From Streptomyces alboflavus (GTDB lineage Bacteria; Actinomycetota; Actinomycetes; Streptomycetales; Streptomycetaceae): 64,000 bases of DNA. The notes below the pieces were generated by a model. That model had not been told where the DNA came from. It was given only the letters and a program-made list of their open reading frames with translations, and ran no database searches. Position 1 is the stretch's first letter; every line of letters begins with the position of its first letter. Below are positions 29,598 to 38,028 of the stretch, piece after piece. The stretch lies in contig NZ_JNXT01000001.1 in the NCBI RefSeq assembly GCF_000716675.1, positions 62,001 to 126,000 of the forward strand, written 5' to 3'. The position numbers were made by a program, and so were the translations under genes.

Positions 29598-29622
29598 CTC
29601 GTCCTCAAACGCCGGACGGGCT
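29598..29622. repeat. Copy of the dispersed CTCAAACGCCGG element
   Basis: CTCGTCCTCAAACGCCGGAC and the next five bases repeat the core of the element at 648-860. Here the element supplies the TGA stop and last codons of the membrane protein gene 29605-30633. Confidence 0.8.
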
Positions 29623-30633
29623 GACAGGTGCCTGGCTGGCAGCTGTTCGTCTGCGCGTCGCCACCAGCAGTGTCACCGCCGTTCCCGCCACCGCCCACGC
29701 CGAAAGCACCAGGAGCGGGCCCGTCACCGCGTTGCCCTGGAAGTACGCGATCGAGCGGGCCACCCAGGTGCCCGCGCCCGGTGGCAGGGCCGGGCCGATC
29801 GCCTCCCAGAACGGGGGCAGCATCGGCAGTGGGAAGGCGCCGCCCGCGCTGGGGTTGCCCGCCACCACGATGACGAGGACGGCCAGGCCGATGCCGACGA
29901 CGCCCGTGATCGCCTCCAGGGCCAGCGTGAACGCGCCGACCGCGAAGGTGACCAGGGCGCCCAGGCCCCACAGGGCCATGATCGAGCCGGGCAGGGCGCC
30001 CAGGATCGGGCCGATGATGACCGCGCCGCCGAGCCCGCCCGCGAGGGCCAGCAGGGCCATGGCGCCGAGCCGGATCGCCGCACGCTGGGGGTTCGCGACC
30101 TTCGAGCCCGCGCTGATCGACATGATCGAGGCGCACAGATAGCCGCCCACGCACCAGCCGACGACCAGGTAGAACGACGACAGGCCGTTGAAGTCCTGGG
30201 GCGAGGCCGCGGCGACGTCGACGGGCCGCACCGAGCGCTTCTCGGCGCCGTCGGCCTTGACGGCGATCATCTCCAGGGCGTTGGCGAGGGCCTTGCCGCC
30301 GCCGGAGGCGACCAGGAGGGTGTCGGTGGTGCCCCGGGGGTCGACGATCAGGGCGCCGTCGATCTTCCGGTCGATGATCTGCCGACGCGCCTCCGCCTCG
30401 TCCTTGACCACGCGCGGGTCCAGTGGCTCGCCGGGCAGCTTCGCCAGCTTGTCCCTGGTCTGCGCGGCCGCGTCGCCGGGCGCGACGACCCCGAAGGCCA
30501 CGTCCCGCGGCTTCGGATGGTGCAGCGCGCCCACGTAGGAGGCGATGAACAGCAGCTGGAGGGCCAGCACACCGACGACCAGCAGGGCTGCTCGCGGGGT
30601 GACGGCGCTCTTCAACTCGTCGGCGAAGGTCAT
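29605..30633 (-). CDS. Membrane protein of the YhgE/ABC-2-permease-like type
   Basis: A 342-residue protein with one N-terminal helix (AALLVVGVLALQLLFIASYV), an outside domain of about 130 residues (35-165), and about five C-terminal helices. This 1+5 layout is that of DUF3533, YhgE/Pip and ABC-2 permease-like proteins, which are linked to export of cell-surface material or peptides. No ATPase is adjacent that would clearly pair with it; the AAA protein downstream is not a transport ATPase. The last residues (SPSGV) are encoded by a dispersed repeat, so the natural C-terminus may have been changed. Substrate unknown. Confidence 0.72.
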   Translation of the reverse strand: MTFADELKSAVTPRAALLVVGVLALQLLFIASYVGALHHPKPRDVAFGVVAPGDAAAQTRDKLAKLPGEPLDPRVVKDEAEARRQIIDRKIDGALIVDPRGTTDTLLVASGGGKALANALEMIAVKADGAEKRSVRPVDVAAASPQDFNGLSSFYLVVGWCVGGYLCASIMSISAGSKVANPQRAAIRLGAMALLALAGGLGGAVIIGPILGALPGSIMALWGLGALVTFAVGAFTLALEAITGVVGIGLAVLVIVVAGNPSAGGAFPLPMLPPFWEAIGPALPPGAGTWVARSIAYFQGNAVTGPLLVLSAWAVAGTAVTLLVATRRRTAASQAPVSPSGV

Positions 30634-30715
30634 GCCCCCACGCTCCGAGGCGCCCGGGGGTCACGCAGGCGGGGTGGGCCGAATGGATGACGGGGCCGAC
30701 CCGTCGGACAGGTCC

Positions 30716-30835
30716 TAGTGCGTGCGCACCAGGACACCGCAGCGGCTGGTCCGGGGGCACCAGGGCAAGACGGCGGCAGGTGACGATGCCCGGCAGGGGC
30801 GCCGGAGGCAACGGTGGGAAGCGCGCGAATCCCGC
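30716..30835 (+). promoter_or_regulatory. Conserved leader element, copy A (upstream of MMPL exporter)
   Basis: A 120-base stretch that matches 37851-37969 on the other strand. Over the 92 bases from GGCTGGTCCGGG on, about 80 are identical with no gap. Three hairpins are possible in both copies: CTGGT...ACCAG, TGCCCGGC...GCCGGAGGC and GTGGGA...TCCCGC. It ends about 42 bases before the GTG at 30878. A small frame starting ATGCCCGGC (30786) lies inside it, behind an AGGTG. It may act as a structured RNA or as a leader-peptide attenuator. Confidence 0.6.
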
Positions 30836-30877
30836 GCTTGCACGCACTTGTCTAGCGGCGTCTGGAGTGAGTTACAG

Positions 30878-33121
30878 GTGGCGACTTTTCTGTACCGGAT
30901 CGGACGGTGGGCCTTCCGGCGGCGCCGTCTCGTGGGCGGTCTGTGGCTGGGGGCCCTGCTCCTCGCCGTGGTGGCCGCCGCCGTGGCGCCGGCCGCGGAG
31001 GAAGAGGACCTCTCCATGCCCGGCACCGAGTCGCAGGAGGCCTTCGACCTCCTCGACGAGCGCTTCCCCGAGAGCAACGCCCAGGGAGCCGAGGCCCGGT
31101 TGGTGTTCCAGGCTCCGGACGGACAGCGGGTGACGGCCAGGGAGAACAAGGCCGCCGTCGAGAACACCCTCGGATCGCTGGACGGAGGCGACCAGGTCGC
31201 GTCGACCACCGACCCGTACAGGACCGGAGCCGTCAGCAAGGACGGCACCATCGCCTACTCCACGATCACCTACAGCGCGGACGCCCGTGACCTGACCGCG
31301 GAGACCAAGAGCGCCCTGGAGGACGCCGCGAGCAAGGCCAGGGACACCGGGCTCACCGTGGAGATCGGCGGCTCGGCCCTGGAGGCGGAAGAGGCACCGG
31401 GCGGCACGACGGAGATCATCGGCGTCGCGGTGGCGGCCGTCGTCCTCGTCCTCACCCTCGGATCGCTGGTCGCGGCAGGCCTCTCGCTGCTCACCGCCTT
31501 CGTCGGCGTGGCCATCTCCTTCGGCCTCGTCTCCGCGCTCGCCGTGCCCCTCGGCCTGACGGACACCGTCGCCATCCTGTCGCTGATGCTGGGCCTCGCG
31601 GTCGGCATCGACTACGCCCTCTTCATCACCTCCCGCTACCGCGACGAACGCGCCCGCGGCAGCGACCCGGAAGAGGCCGCGGGCCGGGCGGCGGGCACGG
31701 CCGGGTCCGCCGTCGTTTTCGCCGGGGCGACCGTCTTCATCGCCCTGGTCGGCCTCGGCGTCGTCGGCATCCCCGAACTCACCAAGATGGGCCTGGGCGG
31801 CGCGGGCGCCGTGGCCCTCGCCGTACTCGTCGCACTGACCCTGGTCCCCGCGCTGTTCGGCTTCTTCGGCCGCCGCGTGCTGTCCCGCACCGCGCGCAGG
31901 GCCGACCGGCCGGGAAGCGCGCACCCGGCGTCCGCCGAGAACGGCCGCCCCGGGCTCGGCACCCGCTGGGCGCGGTTCGTGCTGCGCCGCCCCGTGGCCG
32001 TCCTGATGGTCGCGGGCCTCGGCCTCGGCGCCGTCGCGACCCCGGCGCTGAGCCTCGAACTCGGGCTGCCCGGGGACGAGTCCAAGTCGGTGGAGACCAC
32101 CCAGCGCCGCGCCTACGACCTGCTGTCGGACGGCTTCGGGCCCGGCTTCAACGGACCCCTGACCGTCGTCGTGGACGCCTCGGACGCGGCGGACACACGG
32201 GCCGCCACGGACCAGGTCGTCAAGACCGTGCGGGACATGGACGGGATCGCCTCGGTCGGTGCCCCGGTGCTCAGCAAGACCAAGGACACGGCCGTCCTCA
32301 CCGCCGTACCGAAGACCGCGCCCAACAGCGGCGACACCAAGGACCTCGTGAACGAGATCCGGGGCGCGGTCTCGGGCGTCGAGGCCGCCACGGGCGCCGG
32401 AGTCCTGGTGACCGGCAACACCGCGATGAACATCGACATCTCCGAGGCCATGTCCGACGCCCTCGTGCCCTATCTGGCCGTGGTCATCGGCCTCGCGGTG
32501 CTGCTCCTGATGGTGGTGTTCCGCTCGCTCCTGGTCCCGGTCAAGGCCGCGCTCGGCTTCCTGCTCTCGGTGGGTGCCGCCTTCGGCGTCCTCGTCGCCG
32601 TCTTCCAGTGGGGCTGGGGCGCGGACCTCCTTGGCATCGAACAGACCGGCCCCGTGATGTCGCTGATGCCGATCCTCGTCATCGGGATCGTGTTCGGCCT
32701 CGCCATGGACTACGAGGTCTTCCTGCTCACCCGGATGCGGGAGGCGTACGTCCACGGCGCGTCGCCCGGCGAGGCCGTCGTGACCGGATTCCGGCACAGC
32801 GGACGGGTGGTGGCCGCGGCGGCGATCATCATGGTCAGCGTGTTCGCCGGGTTCATCGGGATGAGCAGCCCCACCATCCAGACGATGGGCGTCGGCCTCG
32901 CCGCCGCCGTCGCCTTCGACGCCTTCGTGGTCCGCATGGCGATCGTGCCCGCGGTCCTCGCGCTGCTCGGCCACCGGGCCTGGTGGCTGCCCCGTATCCT
33001 GAGCCGTGTGCTGCCGAACGTGGACATCGAGGGCGAGAAGCTGAGCAGGCACGTCCCCGCCCCCGCGACCGCCCCGGACGCGGCGGCGCAGCCGCTCCCC
33101 GTCGGCCGGCACCGGTACTGA
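30878..33121 (+). CDS. MMPL/RND-family exporter
   Basis: A 747-residue membrane protein with two repeats, each one helix plus a large outside domain plus five helices. The first part has GSALEAEEAPGGTTEIIGVA and GLAVGIDYALFITSRYRDE; the second has VIGIVFGLAMDYEVFLLTRMREAYVHGASP. These GxxxDY motifs in helices 4 and 10 carry the proton-relay Asp-Tyr pairs of the MmpL family. Members export lipids, peptides or drugs across the membrane by proton motive force. The GTG at 30878 was chosen from GGAG upstream and a normal VATFLYRIGRWAFRRR start. It is followed within 8 bases by a two-component system, so the exporter may be under its control or may feed its signal. Confidence 0.9.
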   Translation: MATFLYRIGRWAFRRRRLVGGLWLGALLLAVVAAAVAPAAEEEDLSMPGTESQEAFDLLDERFPESNAQGAEARLVFQAPDGQRVTARENKAAVENTLGSLDGGDQVASTTDPYRTGAVSKDGTIAYSTITYSADARDLTAETKSALEDAASKARDTGLTVEIGGSALEAEEAPGGTTEIIGVAVAAVVLVLTLGSLVAAGLSLLTAFVGVAISFGLVSALAVPLGLTDTVAILSLMLGLAVGIDYALFITSRYRDERARGSDPEEAAGRAAGTAGSAVVFAGATVFIALVGLGVVGIPELTKMGLGGAGAVALAVLVALTLVPALFGFFGRRVLSRTARRADRPGSAHPASAENGRPGLGTRWARFVLRRPVAVLMVAGLGLGAVATPALSLELGLPGDESKSVETTQRRAYDLLSDGFGPGFNGPLTVVVDASDAADTRAATDQVVKTVRDMDGIASVGAPVLSKTKDTAVLTAVPKTAPNSGDTKDLVNEIRGAVSGVEAATGAGVLVTGNTAMNIDISEAMSDALVPYLAVVIGLAVLLLMVVFRSLLVPVKAALGFLLSVGAAFGVLVAVFQWGWGADLLGIEQTGPVMSLMPILVIGIVFGLAMDYEVFLLTRMREAYVHGASPGEAVVTGFRHSGRVVAAAAIIMVSVFAGFIGMSSPTIQTMGVGLAAAVAFDAFVVRMAIVPAVLALLGHRAWWLPRILSRVLPNVDIEGEKLSRHVPAPATAPDAAAQPLPVGRHRY

Positions 33122-33128
33122 GCCGGCC

Positions 33129-34475
33129 ATGACGCACACGGACGGCGGTGGCCCGCGACCGCGCGGCGCGTGGTGGCGGGAGGCAGTGGTCACGGCGACG
33201 GCGTTCGCGCTCTGCCTCCTCGGCGGTGTGCTGCGGGACGACGACGGACCCCTGTCACCGCCGTCCGTCGCCGCCTACTTCATCGCCGTGGTGTCCAGTG
33301 CCGTGCTGCCGCTGCGGCACCGGGCACCCCTGGCCGTCATGGCGGTCACCAGCGCGAGCGCCATGCTGGTGCCGCCCCTCGGCCTCCTGCTGAGCCCGCT
33401 CACCGTGGCCCCCGCCGTGATCACCGCCTACTCCTACGCCCGCACCGTGCGCAACGAACGGCGCGCGGCGGGCGCGGTCCTGCTCATCTCCGCGGCACTC
33501 CTGCTCGCCGCCACCCCCCTGTTCGGCGCGCTCTCCTGGAAGGACGCGAGCAGGGTGGCGGCGGTGGCGGCGTTCCCGCTGGTGGCCGGGGTGTTCGGGC
33601 GCTCGGTGCAGAACCGGCGGGCCTATCTGGCGGCCGTGGAGGAGCGGGCCCTGCGGGCCGAGGAGAGCCGGGACAGCGAGGCGCGCCGACGCGTGGCCGA
33701 GGAACGGGTGCGCATCGCCCGGGAGTTGCACGACCTGGTGGCCCATCAGATCACCCTGGCCAACGCGCAGGCCACGGTCGCCGCCCACCTCTTCGACACC
33801 CGCCCGGAGCAGACCCGCAAGAGCCTCAAGGAACTCGTCGAGACCACCAGCGACGCGCTGGACGACCTGCGGGCCACGGTCGGCCTGCTGCGCCAGACCG
33901 GGGACACGGAGTCCGGGGACCCGGCCGCGCCCGCCGAACCCGCGCCCGGCCTGTCCCGGCTGCCCACGCTCCTGGAGTCCTTCCGCCGCGCGGGCCTTGA
34001 CGTGTCGGTGCACCAGGACGGCACGGCGAGGCCGCTGCCACCGGGAGCGGACCTCACCGCCTACCGCATCGTCCAGGAAGCCCTCACCAACGTCACCAAG
34101 CACGCCGGCACCGGCAGCGCCCGGGTGCACCTCGCCTGGAGCCGCGACCGCGTGACCGTCACCGTCGCCGACGACGGAAGGGGCGGGCGTACAGCGCCGA
34201 CCGCGGCCACCGGACCGGGTGCGGGCACGACGACGGACCGCCCGCCCGGCTACGGTCTGATCGGGATGCGCGAACGTGCCACCGCGATCGGCGGCCGGCT
34301 CTCCGCGGGCAGACGCCCGGAGGGCGGCTTCCTCGTCCGTGCCCAACTGCCCCTGCCGCCCGCCAAGGACACCACGCGCACGACCGACGGAGCCACGACC
34401 ATCGAGGGACACATGCCGGACACAGCGAAGGACGACGGGAGTACGGGCGAGCGCGAGGCCGGAGGCGCGCCATGA
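33129..34475 (+). CDS. Sensor histidine kinase, NarL/DesK class
   Basis: A 448-residue kinase. Four to five membrane helices fill residues 18-155; a coiled stretch (AYLAAVEERALRAEESRDSEARRR) leads to the HisKA_3 dimerisation domain with phospho-acceptor His201 in ARELHDLVAHQ. The HATPase domain (about 300-415) shows VQEALTNVTKHA (N box), VADDGRGG (G1) and GYGLIGMRERA (G2). The C-terminal 30 residues are a polar tail. The start overlaps nothing, and no strong ribosome site is visible. It is coupled to the next gene by an ATGA overlap and forms an operon with the MMPL exporter. Confidence 0.9.
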   Translation: MTHTDGGGPRPRGAWWREAVVTATAFALCLLGGVLRDDDGPLSPPSVAAYFIAVVSSAVLPLRHRAPLAVMAVTSASAMLVPPLGLLLSPLTVAPAVITAYSYARTVRNERRAAGAVLLISAALLLAATPLFGALSWKDASRVAAVAAFPLVAGVFGRSVQNRRAYLAAVEERALRAEESRDSEARRRVAEERVRIARELHDLVAHQITLANAQATVAAHLFDTRPEQTRKSLKELVETTSDALDDLRATVGLLRQTGDTESGDPAAPAEPAPGLSRLPTLLESFRRAGLDVSVHQDGTARPLPPGADLTAYRIVQEALTNVTKHAGTGSARVHLAWSRDRVTVTVADDGRGGRTAPTAATGPGAGTTTDRPPGYGLIGMRERATAIGGRLSAGRRPEGGFLVRAQLPLPPAKDTTRTTDGATTIEGHMPDTAKDDGSTGEREAGGAP

Positions 34476-35143
34476 CCCTGCGCGTGCTGCTCGCCGACGA
34501 CCAGGCCCTGCTGCGCGGGGCCTTCCGGCTGCTCCTCGACTCCGCCGACGACATCACCGTGGTCGGCGAGGCCGCCGACGGCAGGGAGGCGGTGCGGCTC
34601 ACCCGGCAGCTGCGCCCGGACGTGGTGATCATGGACATCCGGATGCCCGAGGTGGACGGCCTCACCGCCACCTCGCAGATCTGCGCGGACCCCGAACTGC
34701 GGGGCAGCCGCATCCTGATCCTCACCACGTACGAGACCGACGAGTACGTCGCGCAGGCGCTGCGCGCGGGGGCCGGAGGCTTCATCGGCAAGGGCATCGG
34801 GGCCGAGGACCTGCTGGCGGCCGTGCGGACGATCGCCGACGGCGACACCCTGCTGTCCCCGGCCGCGACCCGCTCCCTGGTGACCCGGTTCCTGGCCACG
34901 CCCGACGAGGCCCCGACGCGCCGCCCCGAGCAGCTCGCCGTACTCACCCCGCGCGAGCGCGAGATGGTGGCCCTGGTCGCGACCGGCCTGTCCAACCAGG
35001 AGATCGCCGAGCAGATGTTCCTCAGCCCCTTCACCGTCCGCGCCCACGTCCAGCGCGCCATGACGAAGCTGGAGGCCCGCGACCGGGCCCAGCTCGTCGT
35101 CATCGCCTACCGGACGGGCCTGGCCCGGGCGACCGGCGACTAG
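34472..35143 (+). CDS. LuxR/NarL-family response regulator
   Basis: A 223-residue regulator with receiver domain (1-120, phospho-Asp55 in VVIMDIRMPE, Lys in GFIGKGI) and C-terminal LuxR helix-turn-helix (LTPREREMVALVATGLSNQEIAEQMF then TVRAHVQRAMTKL). It is the partner of the kinase just upstream, whose stop overlaps its ATG by four bases. Its probable targets are the MMPL operon it belongs to, and perhaps the oxygenase/MFS pair that carries the same leader element. That last link is inference. A strong hairpin begins at its stop codon. Confidence 0.93.
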   Translation: MTLRVLLADDQALLRGAFRLLLDSADDITVVGEAADGREAVRLTRQLRPDVVIMDIRMPEVDGLTATSQICADPELRGSRILILTTYETDEYVAQALRAGAGGFIGKGIGAEDLLAAVRTIADGDTLLSPAATRSLVTRFLATPDEAPTRRPEQLAVLTPREREMVALVATGLSNQEIAEQMFLSPFTVRAHVQRAMTKLEARDRAQLVVIAYRTGLARATGD

Positions 35144-35194
35144 GGCCTGTCCGATGGGCCGGCACGGCGCCGCGCCGGCCCGTCGGACAGGCCC
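35143..35194. terminator. Bidirectional terminator overlapping stop codon
   Basis: A 21-bp stem (35143-35163 with 35174-35194, one G-T pair) starts within the TAG of the response regulator and ends five bases before the convergent oxygenase gene stop. Confidence 0.88.
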
Positions 35195-35198
35195 TGGC

Positions 35199-36419
35199 TC
35201 ACGGCGCCGGGGCGAACTCGGGCAGCGTCAGGGCCGAGTGGGCCGGTCGTGCCGTCGCCGACGGCATGGCGTCGAGGCCGCGCAGCATGGTGTTGCGTCG
35301 CTCCAGGGCCTCGGCCGTCGTGGGGAAGAGCGTGGCCCCGCCGTTGTCGACCAGGGCCTGGTTCAGGGTCACGAAATCGCGGACACCGTGCTCGTACGCG
35401 GTGAGGGCCGCGGCGGGGTCCCGGTGCGCGGCCAGGGAGTGGGCGAGCACGTAGGCGCCGACGAGCGCGAGGCTCGACCCCTGGCCGGTCAGGAACGAGG
35501 GGGCGTACGCGGCGTCGCCGACGAGGACGACGCGGCCGCTCGACCAGTGGGGCATGCGGATCTGTCCCGCCGTGTCGAAGAACAGGTCGTCCGCGCCGCG
35601 CAGGGCCTCGACCATGGCCGGGACCTCCCATCCGGCGTCGGCGAACACCGCGGCGACCAGGTCCCGTTGGGCGTCCGGGTCCCTGCGGGCGGCGAGCGGC
35701 GGTCGCGGCCGGTGGAAGGTCAGGAAGGCGTGCAGCTCGTCGCCCCCGGTGGCGTAGAGGGCCGCGGCCCTGCCCGGGGTGTTCCACATCATGAGCTCGC
35801 GGGAGAGCCCGAAGGCGTTCGGCATGGTGAAGACGGCGAAGCACTGACCGAGGTGGCGGTGGAAGCGCTCCTCGGGGCCGAACAGGGAGTTCCGGGTGGC
35901 CGAGTGCATGCCGTCGGCGCCGACGACCAGGTCGAACGTGCGCTGCCGCCCGCTGCGGAACGTCACGTCGACCCCGTGCCCGGACTGGTCGAGGGTGTCG
36001 ATGGAGTCGCGGAAGAGGAACTCCACGTCGTCGCGGACCAGCGCGTGCAGGACCTCGGCCAGATCCCCGCGACGTACCTCCAGGTCCTGTCCCTCGGCGC
36101 CGGCGGCGGCGCGCCCGTCGACCGAGGCCACGGTCGAGCCGTCGGCGTCGAGGAAGGTGAAGCGGCGCAGGTCGATGTGCGCGTCCCGCAGCCGCGGCAG
36201 GATCCCCATCCGCCGGACCACCTCCGTCGCGGTGCCGCGGATGTCGACCGGGTAGCCGCCGCCGCGCAGCGCCCCCGCCTTCTCCACCACCGTGACCGTG
36301 TGTCCGGAGCGGCGCAGCCAGTACGCCAGGGCGGGCCCGGCGATGCTGGCGCCCGAGATCAGGACGGTGCGCCGCGCGGCCGCCGTCCTCGTGTTCATCG
36401 ACAGATCGACAGAGGTCAT
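35199..36419 (-). CDS. FAD-dependent aromatic/antibiotic monooxygenase (TetX/PHBH-like)
   Basis: A 406-residue group A flavoprotein monooxygenase. The N-terminal Rossmann motif is GASIAGPALAYWLRRSGHTVTVVE; the DG motif appears as LVVGADGMHSATR; the FAD ribityl motif is VVLVGDAAYAPSFLTGQGSS. It probably hydroxylates a small aromatic or antibiotic with NADPH and O2. The pairing with an MFS exporter (overlap ATGA, exporter first) points to detoxification. The start at 36419 lies in that overlap; an ATG at 36398 (MNTRT) is an alternative. Confidence 0.85.
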   Translation of the reverse strand: MTSVDLSMNTRTAAARRTVLISGASIAGPALAYWLRRSGHTVTVVEKAGALRGGGYPVDIRGTATEVVRRMGILPRLRDAHIDLRRFTFLDADGSTVASVDGRAAAGAEGQDLEVRRGDLAEVLHALVRDDVEFLFRDSIDTLDQSGHGVDVTFRSGRQRTFDLVVGADGMHSATRNSLFGPEERFHRHLGQCFAVFTMPNAFGLSRELMMWNTPGRAAALYATGGDELHAFLTFHRPRPPLAARRDPDAQRDLVAAVFADAGWEVPAMVEALRGADDLFFDTAGQIRMPHWSSGRVVLVGDAAYAPSFLTGQGSSLALVGAYVLAHSLAAHRDPAAALTAYEHGVRDFVTLNQALVDNGGATLFPTTAEALERRNTMLRGLDAMPSATARPAHSALTLPEFAPAP

Positions 36420-37807
36420 GCCTGGGTTCCCTTCTTGGTGACGCGGACGACGAGCAGTGCCAGGGCGGCGACGAGACCGGCGACGACGAAGCCGGTGGCG
36501 AAGGCCGATTCGGCCGGCAGACCCGTCCGGTCGGCCCCGGCGTCGAGGATCGCGCCGCCGACCTGGCCGCCGATGGCGACGCCGATCACCCGGGTCACCA
36601 CGAGCAGGCCGGTGGCGATGCCGGTGTCCTCGGTCTCGACGGCGGTGGCGGCGCGGGTGAGCAGCGCCGTGGACGCGACGCCCGCGGCGATCGCGGTCAG
36701 CACCTTCGCGAGGGCGAGCTGCCACTGAGCGGTGTGCAGCGACGCCAGGGCGAGCGTCGTGGCCGTCGTGACGACGGCGCCCGCGACGAGCACGGTACGC
36801 AGACCGAGGCGCCGCGCCGCGACCCCGCCGACGGAGTCGCTGACCGCCCCGGCGACGGCTCCGGGCAGCAGGAGCAGGCCGATCTCGGTGGTGCCGAGCC
36901 CGAAGCCGTACCCGTCGGCCTCCAGCGCGAACAGCTGCGGGAGCAGGAAGGCCACCATCCCGAAGGCGGCGGTGACGACGAAGGTGAGCACGCACGAATG
37001 CCAGATGGCGGGCCGGGCCAGCATGCGCAGATCGACCATCGGCGAGGCCGCCCGGCGCTCGACGACGACCCAGCCCGTCGCGAGGGCGACCACGACCAGC
37101 GCGAGGGCACCGACCGCGAGGGGCGGCAGGCCGGAGCCCGTCACCTTCACGAGCCCGAGCATGAACACGAGCAGCGTGCCGCTCAGGAGCACCACGCCGG
37201 GCCAGTCGATCCCGGTGTCCGCCCGGACCGGCGGATCGTGCGGCAGCAGCCGCGCCACGGCCGCCGTCGTCACGACGATCGCGACGGTCGGCAGCGCGAA
37301 CATCCAGTGCCAGGAGAGCCCGTCGGAGATCGGCCCCGCGCTCAGCGTCCCCACCATGCCGCCGCCCGTGAACAGCGCCATGACCAGGCCGATCGCCAGC
37401 CGTGACGCAGCCGGCGAGAGGTGTTTGCGTACGAGGATGAAGGAGAGGGGCAGCGCGCCGACCATGACGCCCTGCAGCACCTGGCCGACCAGGAGCACCG
37501 GCAGGTTCGGCGCCAGGGCGGCCAGCGAGCCGCCGGCCGAGACCACGGCCATCAGCAGGACGAGGACGCGTTTGCCGCCGTAGCGGTCGCCGAGCTTGCC
37601 CGCGACGGGTGCGACGACCGCACCGGTGATCAGTAACGTGTTGCCGATGAGGGCCCCTTCGGCGGGGCTGACCCCCAACTCGCTCTGCAGCTGGGGGAGC
37701 GCGGGCTCCACCACGGACTGCAGGGTGCCGAGGGCGAGCGCCAGGATGCCGAGGGCCGCGATCGAGAACCTCCCGACGCGGGCCGGGGGAAGGACAGTTA
37801 CGGACAT
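36416..37807 (-). CDS. MFS drug exporter (DHA2-like)
   Basis: A 463-residue major facilitator with about 14 hydrophobic segments. Motif A is seen as GKLGDRYGGKRV (between helices 2 and 3), motif C region as GGGMVGTLSAGPISDGLSWHWMF, and the late-helix pattern GLLVVTRVIGVAIGGQVGGAI matches DHA2 members. It exports small hydrophobic drugs by proton antiport. It is the first gene of a two-gene operon with the FAD monooxygenase. Copy B of the conserved leader element lies about 44 bases before its start. A longer frame upstream begins MPGRGAGG within that element. Confidence 0.9.
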   Translation of the reverse strand: MSVTVLPPARVGRFSIAALGILALALGTLQSVVEPALPQLQSELGVSPAEGALIGNTLLITGAVVAPVAGKLGDRYGGKRVLVLLMAVVSAGGSLAALAPNLPVLLVGQVLQGVMVGALPLSFILVRKHLSPAASRLAIGLVMALFTGGGMVGTLSAGPISDGLSWHWMFALPTVAIVVTTAAVARLLPHDPPVRADTGIDWPGVVLLSGTLLVFMLGLVKVTGSGLPPLAVGALALVVVALATGWVVVERRAASPMVDLRMLARPAIWHSCVLTFVVTAAFGMVAFLLPQLFALEADGYGFGLGTTEIGLLLLPGAVAGAVSDSVGGVAARRLGLRTVLVAGAVVTTATTLALASLHTAQWQLALAKVLTAIAAGVASTALLTRAATAVETEDTGIATGLLVVTRVIGVAIGGQVGGAILDAGADRTGLPAESAFATGFVVAGLVAALALLVVRVTKKGTQA

Positions 37808-37850
37808 GGGTGTCCCGTTCGTCGTGGGGTGCGGGCGAGCGCGCTCACCT

Positions 37851-37969
37851 GCGGGATGCGCGCGTCTCCCACACTCGCCTCCGGCCCCCCGGCCGGGCAT
37901 CGTCCCCCGCCGCCGTCTTCCCCTGGTGCGCCCGGACCAGCCCGGACCCGCCCTGGTGCCTGCGCACTA
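37851..37969 (-). promoter_or_regulatory. Conserved leader element, copy B (upstream of MFS exporter)
   Basis: On the minus strand this 119-base stretch repeats copy A at 30716-30835 in the same orientation and at nearly the same distance from the start codon. The three hairpin arms are kept, and loop bases differ. The internal ATG, preceded by GGGGGA, opens a frame MPGRGAGGECGRRAHPAG, which resembles MPGRGAGGNGGKRANPA in copy A. Here it is in frame with the MFS gene, while in copy A it is out of frame with the exporter. RNA element or leader peptide are both possible. Confidence 0.6.
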
Positions 37970-38028
37970 CGGGCCGGTGCGGGGCCCGGCTCCCGAAAGG
38001 CGCGGTGCCCCGCCGCGTCCTGCCGGCG

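Noticed and set aside
28377..30633. AAA ATPase plus membrane protein as a defence system or ABC exporter
   Set aside because: The ATPase is RecF/OLD-like without nuclease and not a transport ATPase; the two genes are 80 bases apart with a repeat between them. No defence partner or toxin gene is present.
30757..30780. Resemblance of CAGGGCAAGACGGCGGC to the guanidine-III riboswitch end
   Set aside because: The 5' half and the pseudoknot stems of that riboswitch are absent, and it lies about 100 bases before the start codon rather than at the ribosome site. I treat the element as unassigned.
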